From NCBI RefSeq assembly GCF_014196535.1, contig NZ_JACIDU010000007.1, positions 173,050 through 237,049 of the forward strand: a stretch of DNA of 64,000 nt. The letters are read 5' to 3'. This stretch comes from Allorhizobium borbori. Lineage in GTDB: Bacteria; Pseudomonadota; Alphaproteobacteria; Rhizobiales; Rhizobiaceae. Under the pieces are notes generated by a model. That model worked only from the letters and a program-made list of their open reading frames with translations, searched no databases and was not told the DNA's origin. Positions 63,476 to 64,000 of this stretch are shown in pieces. The translations under genes and the position numbers were made by a program. The first letter of the stretch is position 1. Each line of letters begins with the position of its first letter.

Positions 63476-64000
63476 ATAACGAAGATGAGAACTGGTGTGT
63501 ATGTGTTATCCGCTAAAGGGCCTCAGTGTCTGGATTTTTCACCTGCTCCGGTATCTACTCATGATCCATGCTTGAGAAATTAATCGTATCATTTTGAATA
63601 TATTAAAATAATATGGTTTTATCGCTCGCAGCGACGATCGGCCTCTGCGTCTGCCTTGCACTGTCATGCCCTAGATCGCGAGATCTGTATGCTAAGCGAC
63701 TGCGAGAAACAACAATGGCAACTATACGCCTCCATCCCAGATCATTGATCTAAGAGTGCGGGCACGCCAAAAGCGGACTTCCAATCTGTTGTCTATCCAC
63801 TCTGGGTAGGCATCAATGCTTGCCTAAGATTTCGTCCAAGATTGGCGCTACCTTCTTCAGATCGTAGCCTTCGGAATAACGAAAGTCGCCACGGGATGGG
63901 CGGCTTGTTGATTGCCACTGAGAACTGACCCGGCGTTGCCTGATATTTCCATTGAGAATTGACCCATGTTCCAACTTTCCCTCGCATGTTTTCAGCGGGG
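63476..64000. mobile_element. Gene-free tail, probable edge of an integrated element with IS21-like end repeats
   Basis: About 525 nt with no convincing gene. The sequence is AT-richer than the core at 63540-63640. GCCCTAGAT of the tRNA remnant (63469-63477) recurs at 63668-63676. Two 21-bp direct repeats, ATTGCCACTGAGAACTGACC(C) at 63911-63931 and ATTTCCATTGAGAATTGACC(C) at 63945-63965, differ at five positions and are spaced 34 bp start to start. On the minus strand they read GGGTCA-TTCTCA-TGG, similar to terminal repeats of IS21-family elements as I remember them. The minus-strand ORF at 63793-63987 runs through the repeats and is not a believable gene. Confidence 0.5.

Noticed and set aside
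63793..63987. A 64-codon minus-strand ORF at the window end
   Set aside because: It reads through the two direct repeats and has no RBS or family features; better explained as element end sequence.

Overview
This window looks like a chromosomal segment of an alphaproteobacterium of the Rhizobiaceae, close to Agrobacterium/Rhizobium. The evidence is an ExoR-type Sel1 regulator, a PopZ/DUF2497 protein upstream of valS, a fused SecDF, tatABC next to scpAB, surE-pcm-nlpD, DUF1127 mini-proteins, and a small RNA with CUCCUCC hairpin loops (alpha-r14/'cuckoo' type). No database search was possible; all names come from motifs, lengths and gene order.

Region 1 (1 to about 14.26 kb) is the right-hand end of a prophage. 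In order it holds: ejection (internal virion) proteins; an accessory cargo block lying between two near-identical terminators; tail and tail-fibre genes; a tightly overlapping lysis block (GH24 endolysin, i-spanin with an embedded o-spanin, small membrane proteins); an SGNH-type tail esterase; a higBA toxin-antitoxin pair; and a tyrosine integrase that overlaps higA. It ends at a 3' fragment of tRNA-Cys, the attachment-site half. The cargo block carries a repeat-bearing lipoprotein and a Panacea (DUF4065/SocA-type) antitoxin-like gene, followed with no gap by a small two-helix membrane protein. That pair is the best candidate in the window for an undescribed toxin-antitoxin or phage-defence system.

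Region 2 (14.3 to 40.8 kb) is core chromosome: a VasI-like exported protein, an isoaspartyl methyltransferase homologue, popZ, valS, a FadL-type porin, exoR, xthA and erpA (minus strand), then dgt, argS, a SPOR-domain protein, slyX, nagZ, scpA, scpB, tatABC, serS, surE, pcm and an NlpD/DipM-like amidase activator, and a minus-strand DUF815 ATPase. The dgt-to-nlpD run is co-directional and mostly tightly packed, linking cell-wall recycling and division (SPOR, NagZ, NlpD), chromosome condensation (ScpAB) and Tat export.

Region 3 (41 to 57 kb): yajC and secDF are followed by an Mth938/NDUFAF3-like gene and a phytoene-synthase/NDUFAF6-like gene, relatives of two mitochondrial complex I assembly factors side by side. 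Then come a small anchored protein, trmFO, two DUF1127 genes, the CUCCUCC small RNA on the minus strand, a DUF2157/GDYXXLXY membrane pair, tRNA-Leu(UAG), tig, sthA, radC, map, sfsA and a SHOCT-like lipoprotein.

Region 4 (57.3 to 64 kb): an AlaC-type aminotransferase, hom, a 63-residue membrane protein, recJ, and two tRNA-Glu(UUC) genes in duplicated segments with their promoters, flanking a membrane-anchored tyrosine-phosphatase-like gene. A third tRNA-Glu is cut to its last 15 bases at 63475. From there to the window end there is no recognisable gene, but two 21-bp direct repeats suggest the end of an IS21-like element or the edge of a second integrated element.
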